From NCBI RefSeq assembly GCF_014203355.1, contig NZ_JACHIR010000001.1:1216038-1280037 (forward strand): a stretch of DNA of 64,000 nt. The letters run 5' to 3'. This DNA comes from Kutzneria kofuensis (GTDB lineage: Bacteria > Actinomycetota > Actinomycetes > Mycobacteriales > Pseudonocardiaceae). The translations under genes and the position numbers were made by a program. Under the pieces are notes generated by a model. That model was given only the letters and a program-made list of their open reading frames with translations. It ran no database searches and was not told the origin of the DNA. Positions 7,890-16,583 of this stretch are shown in pieces (the first letter of the stretch is position 1; each line of letters starts with the position of its first letter).

Positions 7890-10051
7890 GGACCGGTGTG
7901 AGATCACCACGGCCGGTGGGCAACCTGCCGGGCGAGGTGACCAGTTTCGTGGGCCGCCGCAGGGAGGTCGCCCAGGCTGTGCGGCTGCTGCGGCGGGCGC
8001 GGCTGCTCACGCTGACCGGGGTCGCCGGGGTTGGCAAGACCCGCCTGGCCCTGCGAGTGGCCGTTCGGACGCGCGAGGCGTTCCCGGACGGGGTGTGGCT
8101 GGTCGAGCTGGCCGCGCTCACCGACGAGAAACTGTTGGCCCCAACGGTGGCCGACGCCCTGGGCATCCACCATCAGCAGGGCCAGCGGTCCACCACGCAG
8201 ACGCTGGCCGACTACCTGGCCGACAAACGGCTGCTGCTGGTGCTGGACAACTGCGAGCACCTCCTCGACCCGTGCGCGGTGCTGACCAGCCGGCTGCTGC
8301 GGGCGACCACGGGAGTGCGGATTCTGGCCACCAGCCGGCAAGCTCTGGGCACGGCCGGGGAGCACCTGCTGGAGGTGCCTCCGCTGCCCGTGCCGGATCT
8401 CGGACAGCCCGTGATCCCGCGCGCCCTCACACGGGGGGAGGCGGTGCGGCTGTTCGCCGAACGGGCCGCGCTGGCCCGGCCGGGGTTCGCGGTCGATGCC
8501 GGTAACCGGGCGACGGTGGTGCGGATCTGCCACCGGCTGGACGGTATCCCGCTGGCCATCGAACTGGCGGCGCTGCGGGTTCGGGCCATGCCGGTCGCCG
8601 AGATCCTGATCGGGCTGGACGACTACCTGGGGTTCCTGAGCACCGGCAGCCGGGTCGCGGTCCCGCGGGCGCAGACGCTGCGGGCCGCGATCGACTGGAG
8701 CTTCGCCCTGTGCTCCTCGCTGGAGCAGCAGCTGTGGGCCCGGGCCTCGGTGTTCGCCGGCGGGTTCGACCTGGACGCGGCCGAGGTGGTCTGCGGCGGG
8801 ATGGGCATCGCCTGCGAGGACGTTTTCGATCTGGTGGCCGGGCTGGTGGACAAGTCCGTGCTGACCGTGGTCCCCGACGAGACCGACGTCCGCGCGCGGT
8901 ACCGGATGCTGGAGGCCATCCGCCAGCACGGCCAGGAACGGCTGGCCTCCTCCGGCCACCTGATGGTGGTGCGCGCGCGGCACCGCGACCACTACCGCCA
9001 GTTGGTCATGGGGGCGGAGCGGGAGTGGCTGGGGCCGAACGAGCTGGTGTGGTTTGCCCGGCTGCGCCGCGAGCATCCCAACGTACGGGCCGCACTGGAG
9101 TTCTGCCTGACCGAACCCGGCCAGGCCCGGGCCGGGCTGGAGATCACCGCCGCCCTGTGGCACTACTGGATCCGCTCCGGCTCGCACACCGAGGGCCGCT
9201 ACTGGCTCGACCGGGCCCTGGAACTGGACCCGCAGCCCAGCCCGCACCGAGCCATGGCCCTGAAAGCCAGTAGCTGGCTCGCCCTGCTGCAGGCCGACAT
9301 GGCCACCGCGCGGTCGCAGCTGGAACAGGCCCAGGGCGTGGCGCACCAGGTGCGCGACGAGCCCACTCTCGCGTACACCACGCTGGGCTTCGGGGTGGTC
9401 GCGTTCTTCGAGAACGACGTGCACCGCGCGGTCCCGCTCCTCGAAGACGCCCTCGCTCGCCATCAGGCGCTCGACGACCCGGACGGCGTCTGGCTCGCCT
9501 TGTTCTATCTGACCTTGACCTCTGTGGCCCTCGGCAACCCGGGTCGCGCGATCGCCTTCAGCGAGGAATGCCTGGCCCTGTGCGACAGTCGGGGTGCGTC
9601 CTCGTCCAGGAACTACGCGCTGTGGGAGCTCGGCCTCGCCCGGTGGCTGTCCGGCGACCGGCAGGAGGCCAGCACACTGATCCGCGACGGGATCCCCGCC
9701 GCACTGCGCATCGGTGACCGGTGGGTTGTCGCGCACTACCTGGAGACGCTGGCCTGGATCGCGGGAACCGACGGCCAGCACACCCGCGCCGCCCGACTGC
9801 TCGGCGCGGCCCACACGACCTGGCGCTCCATGGGGGCGCCGCCATCCGGCCCGAGGTACCTTGCCTCCGTCCACAACCGCTGCGAGCAGCAGGCCCTCAG
9901 CGCTCTTGGGGACGAGCGGTTCGCAGCGGCCTTCCAGCACGGCACCCGCTTCACCCTCGACCAGGCCATCGGCTACGCCCTCGACCAGACCAGCGAACTG
10001 ACGACACAGTCCGGCCCGCACCGACAGCCACCGACCCACGGGCCTGCCTGA
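7886..10051 (+). CDS. STAND/NB-ARC ATPase paralogue lacking the LuxR domain
   Basis: A 721-residue paralogue of the upstream regulator, starting at a GTG that overlaps the previous stop. It keeps SFVGRRREV, Walker [13 protein letters not shown] (45-56), [13 protein letters not shown], the winged-helix region and the helical middle ([20 protein letters not shown]) and ends with the same [12 protein letters not shown] element that precedes the helix-turn-helix in its neighbour. It then stops after about 20 low-complexity residues with no DNA-binding domain. It may therefore act as a partner or modulator of the upstream protein, or be a decayed duplicate; the intact ATPase motifs favour a retained function. 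Confidence 0.85.
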   Translation: MRTGVRSPRPVGNLPGEVTSFVGRRREVAQAVRLLRRARLLTLTGVAGVGKTRLALRVAVRTREAFPDGVWLVELAALTDEKLLAPTVADALGIHHQQGQRSTTQTLADYLADKRLLLVLDNCEHLLDPCAVLTSRLLRATTGVRILATSRQALGTAGEHLLEVPPLPVPDLGQPVIPRALTRGEAVRLFAERAALARPGFAVDAGNRATVVRICHRLDGIPLAIELAALRVRAMPVAEILIGLDDYLGFLSTGSRVAVPRAQTLRAAIDWSFALCSSLEQQLWARASVFAGGFDLDAAEVVCGGMGIACEDVFDLVAGLVDKSVLTVVPDETDVRARYRMLEAIRQHGQERLASSGHLMVVRARHRDHYRQLVMGAEREWLGPNELVWFARLRREHPNVRAALEFCLTEPGQARAGLEITAALWHYWIRSGSHTEGRYWLDRALELDPQPSPHRAMALKASSWLALLQADMATARSQLEQAQGVAHQVRDEPTLAYTTLGFGVVAFFENDVHRAVPLLEDALARHQALDDPDGVWLALFYLTLTSVALGNPGRAIAFSEECLALCDSRGASSSRNYALWELGLARWLSGDRQEASTLIRDGIPAALRIGDRWVVAHYLETLAWIAGTDGQHTRAARLLGAAHTTWRSMGAPPSGPRYLASVHNRCEQQALSALGDERFAAAFQHGTRFTLDQAIGYALDQTSELTTQSGPHRQPPTHGPA

Positions 10052-10059
10052 CCTTCAGG

Positions 10060-10290
10060 CAACGGCCGGGTTCGGTCAGGATGATGGTTTCGACGAGGTC
10101 CATCGCCAGGATCGCCTCGCCTTGGGAGCACAGGATGTCCGTCCACGTGACGGTCGTCCGGAGCGGGCTGGGGGTGCCGTCAGTCTTGACGATCTCCCAC
10201 ATGGTGCGGCGACCGTGATGCCGAGCAGGGCGGGTTCGCCGCGGATGCGCCGGTAGCCCCAGGACGGTCCCGGTTGCCTGCGGGGTTCCA
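10060..10290 (-). pseudogene. Integrase-type transposase relic (middle part)
   Basis: On the minus strand SWGYRRIRGEPALLGITVAA is followed, after a frameshift, by TMWEIVKTDGTPSPLR and LCSQGEAILAMDLVETI, matching the family pattern WGYRRIHGEL...STVWEIL...FLxxQAxxILACDF. The start of the catalytic core is visible but the DDE residues are lost. This is another relic of the family seen at 2477-4790, in opposite orientation, so relics bracket the regulator pair. Confidence 0.7.
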
Positions 10291-10365
10291 AAAGTCAGTC
10301 AGCAGCTCTGACCAGCAACGCAGGCACCACAACAACCTGGGGAGAGCCCGACGCGCCCAGCCACC

Positions 10366-10641
10366 ATGACGCCCTTGGCCCTGCTCGACCGCGTGCTCGA
10401 CGACCAGCGCCGGACCCGAAACGCCGTCAGGCTGCTGGCCATTGCCGGCGTTGCCGCCGGCGTCATGCTGGCCGTCGTGGTCACCGTGCTCGTGTTCGTC
10501 ATCGATCTCGTGCCGAGCCCGGCGTCGGCGGGTACCACGATGATCGGGGGTGGTGCATCCCGCCGCGTCGGCGTAGGACAGAGTCGGGGCGATTACACCG
10601 CCGGTGTGAAGTCCGCTCCAGGGGACGAGGCTGGCGTGTAG
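10366..10641 (+). CDS. Small membrane protein, possibly degenerate
   Basis: A 91-residue reading starting MTPLALLDRVLDDQRRTRNA, then one strongly hydrophobic segment (GVMLAVVVTVLVFVIDLV, about 31-49). The first 50 residues look like a genuine single-pass membrane protein with a basic, cytoplasmic N-terminus; the last 35 are glycine-rich and unlike coding sequence, so the 3' part may be altered. No family recognised. It stands alone between two minus-strand features. Confidence 0.4.
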   Translation: MTPLALLDRVLDDQRRTRNAVRLLAIAGVAAGVMLAVVVTVLVFVIDLVPSPASAGTTMIGGGASRRVGVGQSRGDYTAGVKSAPGDEAGV

Positions 10642-10789
10642 ACGCTGCGCTGGTAGCCGCCGCCGTCAGGCAGCTCCCGCCACACCTCTGTGTAAGGCCC
10701 GAACCTACACGCGAAGTCACGCCACGTTGTTGTCGCGGTTCGCGAGCCCCTCCACCGGCCGCTGTCGGAGGGGTGATGTGATTCAAGGG

Positions 10790-11380
10790 TCAGGCGTCCG
10801 GACCGGGAAGCCCCGGCACCCGCGGCCCGCAGTAGAAGTCGACCGCGTTGTCGCCCGTATTGGAGCGTCGGATGAGGGCGGCGTTCGGCCCCTTGCAGAT
10901 CGGTGCCGGGTCCCCGAAGGGGATAGGCGAGGTTGGGATGGTGCTCACCGAGTCGACGATCACGTTGGACGGGGACAGCAGGGCGATGCTGAACCGTTCG
11001 GGCAGCGTGAAGCCGGTGAAGTACTCGTCGACGGTCGGGCCGCTGTAGCCCAGCGGGTTGACCATCAGGTAGACCTGGCCGGGCTGCAGGATCGTGCCCG
11101 GTGGGATCGCGGCCACCTCGAAGATCTGGGACCGGCTGGGCGCGAACTCGACCTTGAAGTTGCCCAGGTCCTGCGGGACCTGGCTGAGGTTCTTGATCTG
11201 GATGTACTGGTCGGCGGCGCCGGCGGGGCCGTGGGTGGCGATCTGGTCGAACACGAAGGTGGAGGACTTCTGCACGCTCGCCATCGACCGCGCCGCCGCG
11301 GACGCGGCGGCATCGGTGATCAGCGAGAGCGCGACGATACCCGCTGCAACGAAGGCGATAACGGAACGCCTCATGATCAT
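10790..11380 (-). CDS. Secreted lamin-tail-domain protein
   Basis: A 196-residue exported protein. The ATG at 11380 is preceded by gaggag at 5-6 nt and starts MIMRRSVIAFVAAGIVALSL, a signal peptide ending about ASAAA. The mature part shows FDQIATHGPAGAADQYIQIK, LGNFKVEF, PPGTILQPGQVYLMVNP and FSIALLSPSNVIVDSV, the strand pattern of lamin-tail (LTD) beta-sandwich domains. These domains occur on bacterial secreted proteins, often with nucleases, but no catalytic domain is present here. A longer upstream reading (to 11647) lacks a ribosome site and is rejected. Confidence 0.75.
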   Translation of the reverse strand: MIMRRSVIAFVAAGIVALSLITDAAASAAARSMASVQKSSTFVFDQIATHGPAGAADQYIQIKNLSQVPQDLGNFKVEFAPSRSQIFEVAAIPPGTILQPGQVYLMVNPLGYSGPTVDEYFTGFTLPERFSIALLSPSNVIVDSVSTIPTSPIPFGDPAPICKGPNAALIRRSNTGDNAVDFYCGPRVPGLPGPDA

Positions 11381-11756
11381 TTTCTCCTCGTTCGCATCGA
11401 AGAGGGGCGGCGGTGCACCTGACGGGCGGCGAACGATCAGCGGCCACCGTCCACGATTCTTGAATAGCGTGACCCGTCGCCAGTCATGCTTTATCCAAGG
11501 ATTGCCGACTGGCCGGTTTTGGTAAAAGAGGCCAAATGATTGGCCCCCGCCAGGATGGACGGCCTGTCGTGACTGAAGATGGTTGAAACTGCGTCCGCAG
11601 AGATTGCCCAAATGACGTGATCTCACCGAGATTCTCGCGTTGAACACAGTGGATACGTGCGAGCTGCGCGGACAGGCTGGTCACCGACGAGCCGAACCCC
11701 GTGAAGATGGCCGGGGAGCCCCGGGTAAGACTGGATTTGCGAAGATCAATTCCGAG
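11381..11756. other. Intergenic stretch, nothing identified
   Basis: Contains the promoter of the lamin-tail gene on the minus strand. It is less GC-rich than its surroundings in places (around 11500-11640). All open readings are short, overlapping and without recognisable features. Confidence 0.4.
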
Positions 11757-12120
11757 CCGTGATCACGTGTCGTGCCACACTCGACGTGCCCCGCGAACTG
11801 GCTCGGTACCTTTCGGCTCCTGCGGGCCGAACGCCGCCGTCGCGGCACTCGCACGAACTCCAGGGCGCCGACCTGCTTCTGGCAGGCGGTGCTGGGTCTG
11901 CGCAGGCTCCGCCAGAACGCCGATGCCACCACACTCGTCCGCGACCACGGCACCTCCCGTGCCACGGGCTATCGCTACCTCGACGAGGTGATCACGGTGC
12001 TCGCCCAGCAGGCGCCGGACCTGCACGACGCTCTCCAGCACGCCAAGGACGAGGGCGCGACCCACCTGATTCTCGAGGGCAAAGTGTTCTCCTGCGACCG
12101 CTACAGCGAGAAGACCACCA
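11757..12120 (+). pseudogene. IS5-like transposase relic, N-terminal part
   Basis: Two frames give ATLDVPRELARYLS then LLRAERRRRGTRTNSRA, WQAVLGLRRLRQNADATTL, SRATGYRYLDEVITVLAQQA and HLILEGKVFSCDRYSEKTTS. This is the N-terminal helix-turn-helix half and first catalytic strand of an actinobacterial IS5-family transposase in which LILDGK carries the first aspartate; here the residue reads E. A frameshift near 11820 and loss of the rest of the DDE domain make it a relic. Confidence 0.7.
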
Positions 12121-12124
12121 GCGC

Positions 12125-12430
12125 CCTATGCCGAAGGTCACACGCCGCCGATCCTGCCGTGGTTCACCTTCAACGAGGGCCGGCACACGCACGCCTCATG
12201 GCTGGTGTCTCCGAGGTGGGGCGGCGCGCACGGCTAGGACAGAAGAGGAAAGAGATCGGTCGGGTCTACGACAACGTGACGCCGGAGATGCGCCAACAGA
12301 TCCTCGAGGTGCTCGAGGCGCGGTGACTGGCCTCGCTGAGAGCACTGCGGCCGCACGAGCTCGGGAAGCTCGTGTCCTGGTTTCCACACGTTCGGGCAAG
12401 TCTCGACGCGTTGCCCTGGGATGCCGCGTG
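12125..12430 (+). pseudogene. Tyrosine recombinase (phage/ICE integrase) relic, C-terminal part
   Basis: Reads FTFNEGRHTHASWL, then after a frameshift RRARLGQKRKEIGRVYDNVT and PEMRQQILEVLEAR, then in a third frame LASLRALRPHELGKLVSWFP and a stop about 12430. This is the C-terminal HxxR box (HTHASWL) and tyrosine region of actinobacterial site-specific integrases. At least two frameshifts inactivate it. It ends about 100 bp from a tRNA-Val gene, the usual place for such integrases, so an integrated element probably once sat here. Confidence 0.7.
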
Positions 12431-12480
12431 ATGGCCCCATCGCCATCTCATCGCCATTTGATCTTCCCGGAACGCGAAAA

Positions 12481-12505
12481 ACGGCCGACGAAGATCGTCG
12501 GCCGT
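12481..12505 (-). terminator. Rho-independent terminator of the tRNA Gly-Cys-Val unit
   Basis: Perfect 11-bp inverted repeat (acggccgacga / tcgtcggccgt) with a 3-nt loop. Read on the minus strand it is followed by tttt, and it lies about 25 bp beyond the tRNA-Val 3' end, so it would terminate the tRNA transcript. Confidence 0.8.
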
Positions 12506-12530
12506 AGTTCTCACCAGCATATATAACTGG

Positions 12531-12602
<72 letters not shown>

Positions 12603-12603
12603 G

Positions 12604-12675
12604 AGGCGGAGACGGGAATCGAACCCGTGTACAGGGCTTTGCAGGCCCTTGCCTAAGCCACTCGGCCACTCCGCC
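12604..12675 (-). tRNA. tRNA-Cys (GCA)
   Basis: A 72-nt cloverleaf: acceptor GGCGGAG/CTCCGCC with discriminator T, as normal for tRNA-Cys, anticodon loop CTGCAAA with anticodon GCA, and T loop GGTTCGATTCC. It is separated from tRNA-Val by a single base, so the two are processed from a common transcript. Confidence 0.95.
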
Positions 12676-12732
12676 GTTTTCCCGGATGGTACTCCGGGAA
12701 CATCGACCCGAATGACGAGGGGCCGTTACCCG

Positions 12733-12805
12733 AGCGGACGACGAGACTCGAACTCGCGACCCTCACCTTGGCAAGGTGATGCGCTACCAACTGCGCTACG
12801 TCCGC
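12733..12805 (-). tRNA. tRNA-Gly (GCC)
   Basis: A 73-nt cloverleaf: acceptor GCGGACG/CGTCCGC with discriminator T, D arm GCGCAGTTGGTAGCGC, anticodon loop TTGCCAA with anticodon GCC, and T loop GAGTTCGAGTCTC. First gene of the minus-strand tRNA cluster. Confidence 0.95.
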
Positions 12806-12971
12806 ATGCGACTTCGGGAGTGGATCTCCGCAAGTGAACCCTCTGGTTCATCTCCCGGTTGGGATCCGTTCTCCGTGGTGCTGGTGAAACCTTATCCGAT
12901 GGCCCCACTCTGGATCAAATCGGGGGTCGGCTAACGACATCGCCGCAGGTCAGGAGCGGTGTAGACGGGGT

Positions 12972-13397
12972 TCAGCTCATGTCGTTGGAGATCAGGTGCG
13001 TGAGCGCCTGGTCGACGTTGACCCAGAGGTGCTCGTTGCCGGGGACGACCACGTCGTAGGTTCTGTCCAGGAAATCGGCGAGCTCCTCGGAGGCGGCCTC
13101 GAAGGTGGCGTGCCCGGACGGCGAGTTGAGCTCGATCACCACGACCTCGGGGTCGTCGGTGGCGGGCTTGATCCGGACGTCGCCGTCGCCGGCCTCGGCG
13201 ATCAGCCCGTCCGCGAGCAGGTCCCGGGCATACACCCACTCCACCCAGCCGGCGCGCCCGGTGCGGAAGGCGGCGACCACGGCGTACGGGTCGCGGGTGT
13301 CGTAGCGGAGCTCCACCTGGACGGGCACCGCGGGTGTGCGCGGGGCGAGCAGGTCGAACACCGCCGTCGAGCGGAGCGTCACGTGGTCGTTGCGCAT
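12972..13397 (-). CDS. SsgA/SsgB-family sporulation and cell-division regulator
   Basis: A 141-residue protein matching the SsgA-like family, found only in morphologically complex actinobacteria, where SsgB recruits FtsZ to future septa. Visible family features: VPVQVELRYDTRDPYAVVAA, VEWVYARDLLADGL, GDGDVRIKPA and ATFEAASEELADFLDRTY. Length and architecture agree with SsgB orthologues. The ATG at 13397 is the natural start. It is divergent from the sigma-factor gene and downstream of nothing, so probably monocistronic. A core chromosomal gene, in contrast to the relic-rich DNA on its left. Confidence 0.9.
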   Translation of the reverse strand: MRNDHVTLRSTAVFDLLAPRTPAVPVQVELRYDTRDPYAVVAAFRTGRAGWVEWVYARDLLADGLIAEAGDGDVRIKPATDDPEVVVIELNSPSGHATFEAASEELADFLDRTYDVVVPGNEHLWVNVDQALTHLISNDMS

Positions 13398-13616
13398 CGT
13401 CGTTACCCTTCTGCTCCCTTCCCGGCCAGCAAACGACCGAGCTCCTCAGTTGTGACGCCGAAGTGAGGAACACCGCTCGCGGAGACGACCTACTTCACCC
13501 GTCCGGGCCAGATCAGTACCTCTGGGCAACCGGTCGATCACTCTCCGTGAACCCTTCTGTTCGGCGACCCCCATCTTGCTGGGTTTAACCTGAACCCGGT
13601 ACCGCATGTTGCGCGA

Positions 13617-14273
13617 ATGTTGGACGTGAGGATTTCCGTGGTGGCTGACGCGCCCGTCCCACCGGCCAGGTCCGCCGCGGCCGACGCCGAACTGGTTCGC
13701 CGCGTCGCGGGCGGCGACCAGGAGGCCTTCGCCCAGCTGTACGACCGGTACTGCCGGCAGGCCTACTCGCTGGCCCGACGGGTCTGCGTCGACCCGGAAT
13801 TCGCCGAGGACGTCGTGCAGGAGGCGTTCCTGGCCGTGTGGCGTGCCCCGGGGCGGTTCGACCCGAGCCGCGGCGGCTTCGCCTCCTGGCTGCTCACGCT
13901 GGTGCACCACCGCGCGGTCGACGCCGTGCGGCGGGAGGCCGTGCAGCGCAGGCGGAACCTGCCCGGGATCGACGAGGTCGCCGAGCGGCTCGTGCCGCCC
14001 GGCCCCGGCGCCGACGACCAGGCGCTGGTCGGCGTCGTCGGTGGGCAGGTGCGGGAGGCGCTCGGGCGGCTGCCCGACGAGCAGCGCGAGGTGATCGCGC
14101 TCGCCTACTTCGGCGGTTACACCCAGTGCGAGGTGTCCGCGCTGACCGGGCTGCCGCTCGGCACCGTCAAGTCGCGGACCTTCGCGGGGATCAGACGGTT
14201 GCGGGGGCTGCTGTCGTCACTGCTCGGCGACGGCGACGAGGCGACCGGCATGCGGACGGAGGTGCAGCGGTGA
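13617..14273 (+). CDS. ECF-type sigma factor (SigK/RskA-like pair)
   Basis: A 218-residue sigma-70 family protein. Region 2 (about 30-100) shows FAQLYDRYCRQAYSLARRVC and AEDVVQEAFLAVWRAP; region 4 (about 150-205) shows ALGRLPDEQREVIALAYFGG and LPLGTVKSRTFAGIRRLR. The following gene encodes an RskA-type anti-sigma factor and starts within the stop codon (GTGA), so the pair is coupled, as usual for membrane-signal-controlled ECF sigmas. An ATG start at 13617 is used; further in-frame GTG codons lie just downstream. Regulon unknown. Confidence 0.9.
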   Translation: MLDVRISVVADAPVPPARSAAADAELVRRVAGGDQEAFAQLYDRYCRQAYSLARRVCVDPEFAEDVVQEAFLAVWRAPGRFDPSRGGFASWLLTLVHHRAVDAVRREAVQRRRNLPGIDEVAERLVPPGPGADDQALVGVVGGQVREALGRLPDEQREVIALAYFGGYTQCEVSALTGLPLGTVKSRTFAGIRRLRGLLSSLLGDGDEATGMRTEVQR

Positions 14274-15064
14274 ACGCCGCGAAAGGCGACGGGCGCTGCC
14301 CGAACGAGGAACTGGCCGTCGGCTGGGCGCTGCGCGCACTGGAGCCTGATGACGAGCACGCCGTACGGGTCCACCTGCCGGGCTGTCCCCTGTGCCAGGA
14401 GACCGTGCGGTCCACCGAGCAGGTGACCGCGCTGCTGGGCGGGTCCGTGCCGCAGGAGGAGCCGCCCGCGCGGCTGCGGCAGAAGGTTCTCGGCGCCGTC
14501 GCCCGCACGCCCCAGGAGGCGTACGAGCCGCTGCCGTTCCGGATCGGTTCCTCCCTGTCCGAGGCCCCCGACCGGCCCGCCGAGATCGTCGGGCATCCGC
14601 GGCCCCGCAACCGGGTCGCGCAGCTCGCCGCCGCCGCGGTCGTCCTCGTGCTCGCCGTCGCCGTCGGCGTGCTCGGCTGGCAGGTCAGCCGGCTCGACGG
14701 GCAGCAGCAGGTCCAGGCACAGGTCCTCGCCGTGCTCGGCGATCCCGCCATGCACCGGACCGTGCTGCGGGAGAGTGACGGGCAGGAGGCCGCCGTGCTG
14801 CTGTCCACCCCCGACTCCGCCGCCGTCATGCCGCTCGGGCTGCGGCCCAACAACGCCGCCGACCACACCTACGTCGTCTGGGGGCTGTCCACCGGCACCC
14901 CAGTCGCACTCAGCTCGTTCGACGTCAACGGCGCCACCGCCCAGCTGCTGGCGTGGAACAGCGCCGCCGCCCAGCACCAGAAGTTCGCCATTTCCCTCGA
15001 ACCCGGCCGGGCCCTGCCGGCCAAGCCGTCCGACGTCATCGCCAGTGGTGAGGTGACCAGCTGA
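14270..15064 (+). CDS. RskA-type anti-sigma factor, membrane bound
   Basis: A 264-residue protein starting at a GTG that overlaps the sigma stop. The N-terminal zinc-finger-like anti-sigma domain has HAVRVHLPGCPLCQETV (HxxxCxxC type), expected to hold the sigma factor. One transmembrane helix (about 117-140, AAAVVLVLAVAVGVLGW) follows, then an extracytoplasmic RskA domain with VVWGLSTGTPVALSSFDV and FAISLEPG. Release of the sigma factor would follow proteolysis of this protein. Domain order is as in mycobacterial RskA. Confidence 0.9.
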   Translation: MNAAKGDGRCPNEELAVGWALRALEPDDEHAVRVHLPGCPLCQETVRSTEQVTALLGGSVPQEEPPARLRQKVLGAVARTPQEAYEPLPFRIGSSLSEAPDRPAEIVGHPRPRNRVAQLAAAAVVLVLAVAVGVLGWQVSRLDGQQQVQAQVLAVLGDPAMHRTVLRESDGQEAAVLLSTPDSAAVMPLGLRPNNAADHTYVVWGLSTGTPVALSSFDVNGATAQLLAWNSAAAQHQKFAISLEPGRALPAKPSDVIASGEVTS

Positions 15065-15114
15065 GCACGCTACGCACCATCCGACGCATCGGGACCGCCA
15101 TCGCCGGCTTCGCC

Positions 15115-15426
15115 GTGCTCGCGCTCGGCATCGTGCTCATCCCCTACCCCGGGCCCGGCTGGCTCGTCGTCTTCGCCGGCCTCGCCATCCTCGCCACCGA
15201 GTTCGCCTGGGCCGGCCGCGTCCTCAAGTTCGCCAAGGCCCGCTACAACCAGTGGACCGCCTGGCTCCGCCGCCAGCCCCTGCCGCTGCGCCTGCTCGTC
15301 CTCGCCGCCACCGGCCTCGTCATCCTGGCCACCCTCTGGCTGCTCGGCGTGTTCTCCCTGGTAGCCGGCTGGTTCGGCATCCACAACCCGCTGTTGGACC
15401 CCCCGTTTTCGCGTCTGGTGGGGTGA
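15115..15426 (+). CDS. PGPGW-type small membrane protein (TIGR02611-like)
   Basis: A small three-helix membrane protein with the signature LIPYPGPGWLVVFAGLAILA, then RRQPLPLRLLVLAATGLVIL and a last hydrophobic segment. From the GTG at 15115 it has 103 residues, but the first helix is then clipped. In-frame coding extends back to a CTG at 15061 that overlaps the anti-sigma stop (CTGA) and has gaggtga 5-6 nt upstream; that start would give a complete first helix. Function unknown; coupling to the sigma/anti-sigma pair suggests a role in the same envelope response. Confidence 0.75.
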   Translation: MLALGIVLIPYPGPGWLVVFAGLAILATEFAWAGRVLKFAKARYNQWTAWLRRQPLPLRLLVLAATGLVILATLWLLGVFSLVAGWFGIHNPLLDPPFSRLVG

Positions 15427-15475
15427 TGTTGTAAGGTAGTTCCATCACCGCGAGAGCGGGGAACACAACTCCAAA

Positions 15476-15547
15476 GGGCGATTAGCTCAGGGGGAGAGCG
15501 CTTCGTTCACACCGAAGAGGTCACTGGTTCGATCCCAGTATCGCCCA
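15476..15547 (+). tRNA. tRNA-Val (CAC)
   Basis: A 72-nt cloverleaf: acceptor GGGCGAT/ATCGCCC with discriminator A, anticodon stem CTTCG/CGAAG with loop TTCACAC, anticodon CAC, and T arm GGTTCGATCC. Apart from the anticodon arm it is nearly identical to the minus-strand tRNA-Val(GAC) at 12531, making the two an inverted pair 2.9 kb apart. Confidence 0.95.
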
Positions 15548-15555
15548 CAGGAAAT

Positions 15556-15590
15556 GAAAGGCCCCTGACCAGCATGGTCAGGGGCCTTTC
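15556..15590 (+). terminator. Terminator after tRNA-Val
   Basis: A 16-bp perfect inverted repeat (gaaaggcccctgacca / tggtcaggggcctttc) with loop gca, starting 9 bp beyond the tRNA-Val 3' end. The A-rich left and T-rich right ends let it work in both directions. Confidence 0.85.
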
Positions 15591-15599
15591 ACATGCCCC

Positions 15600-16107
15600 G
15601 GGGTACCGGGTGTGCCCGGATCCCGCGTACTCCTTGATCACTCCACCGAGGGGTCGCGTCCGCAGGCGCCTGCGGGCCTTCAGACCGGTTGCGGCACAGG
15701 GTTGCATGGGCCGATCACCCGCACGCAGTGGGCATTCATGCGCGGAGCCTGGGCGCATTGGACAGCACCTTCATCTCCTCGGCTTCGAAGACAGCGTCGA
15801 AGGAGTCGGCGTACTTGCTGTCCCGGTCGCGGAGAACGAAGCGCAGGGACTCGACACGGCTACCCGGGTTACGGGCCTGTTGGGACACCCACTGCGTGGT
15901 CGGATGCGCGGTGACGCGCGTGATGTGGAGCTTGCGGGTGCGATGCTGCAGAAACGCCAGCTTCCTGAGTGCGGCCGCGGTAGGCGGGCCCTGCGCACCG
16001 GCGTCGAGCGGCGGCGGCAGTAGCGACGACAACGCGGCCAGCCGGAATCGGTCTGCTGGCTCACAGCGGATCCGACCATGGACCTGGGCTGTGCGCCCAG
16101 CCGCCAC
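15600..16107 (-). pseudogene. Integrase-type transposase relic, C-terminal half
   Basis: Minus-strand text includes RTRKLHITRVTAHPTTQWVS, QQARN, VESLRFVLRDRDSKYADSFD and AVFEAEEMKVL, then MNAHCVRVIG and LGGVIKEY near the end. These are the catalytic-core strands (RDRDSKY carries the second acidic residue) and C-terminus of the same integrase-type family whose N-terminal relics lie at 2477-4790. Several frameshifts and a deletion between the N-terminal segment (DRFRLAALSSLL) and the core are visible. The relic ends near the tRNA-Val terminator. Confidence 0.75.
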
Positions 16108-16583
16108 CGCAGGGATGACTTCGCGAGTCCCACAGGCAGTGCAGTTCGCCGGCGCGCAGCTGCGCCAGCGCCATCCGGCACGTCGGGATCGCCGTCTCCT
16201 CGACGGAGATGATCGATGCTCCTGCCGGTGCGACGTGTCGTCAGCTCAGGGGTTGGGTCCCACAGCTTCACTGGTAACCGACAAAACCTCACCGCTTGGT
16301 TGACCGGAAGTCGGTACGGTCTGCCAGCCGAGGCAGCGTGCGACTGTCATCCATGGATCGCCATTGGCGCACTGCCGCCGAGCGCGGCCCTGGTGCGAGG
16401 CGTGCTCGCTGACAGCAGGGATGCGATGGTCGGGCCAACCCCGGGAATTATGTCACCTTATCGGGGGCTGAAAGTCCGGTTGACCGTAACCTAGCGTGTG
16501 AGTGACGGGCGTGTCCCGTGATCATCGCGGTGGCAGTCCGGCAGCGTGGCTGACGCCTTCATCTGCCGTTCAGCGGAGAAGAC
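16108..16583. other. Intergenic stretch, nothing identified
   Basis: About 475 bp between the relic and the phosphotransferase gene. Readings on both strands are short and compositionally unlike genes. It should hold the promoter of the downstream gene; no clear elements seen. Confidence 0.4.

Noticed and set aside
7904..10039. 711-codon minus-strand open frame
   Set aside because: Exact antisense of the second STAND regulator; composition is that of a high-GC shadow frame with no family motif.
10499..10786. 95-codon minus-strand open frame
   Set aside because: Low-complexity, arginine- and serine-rich shadow reading, overlapping a better plus-strand candidate.
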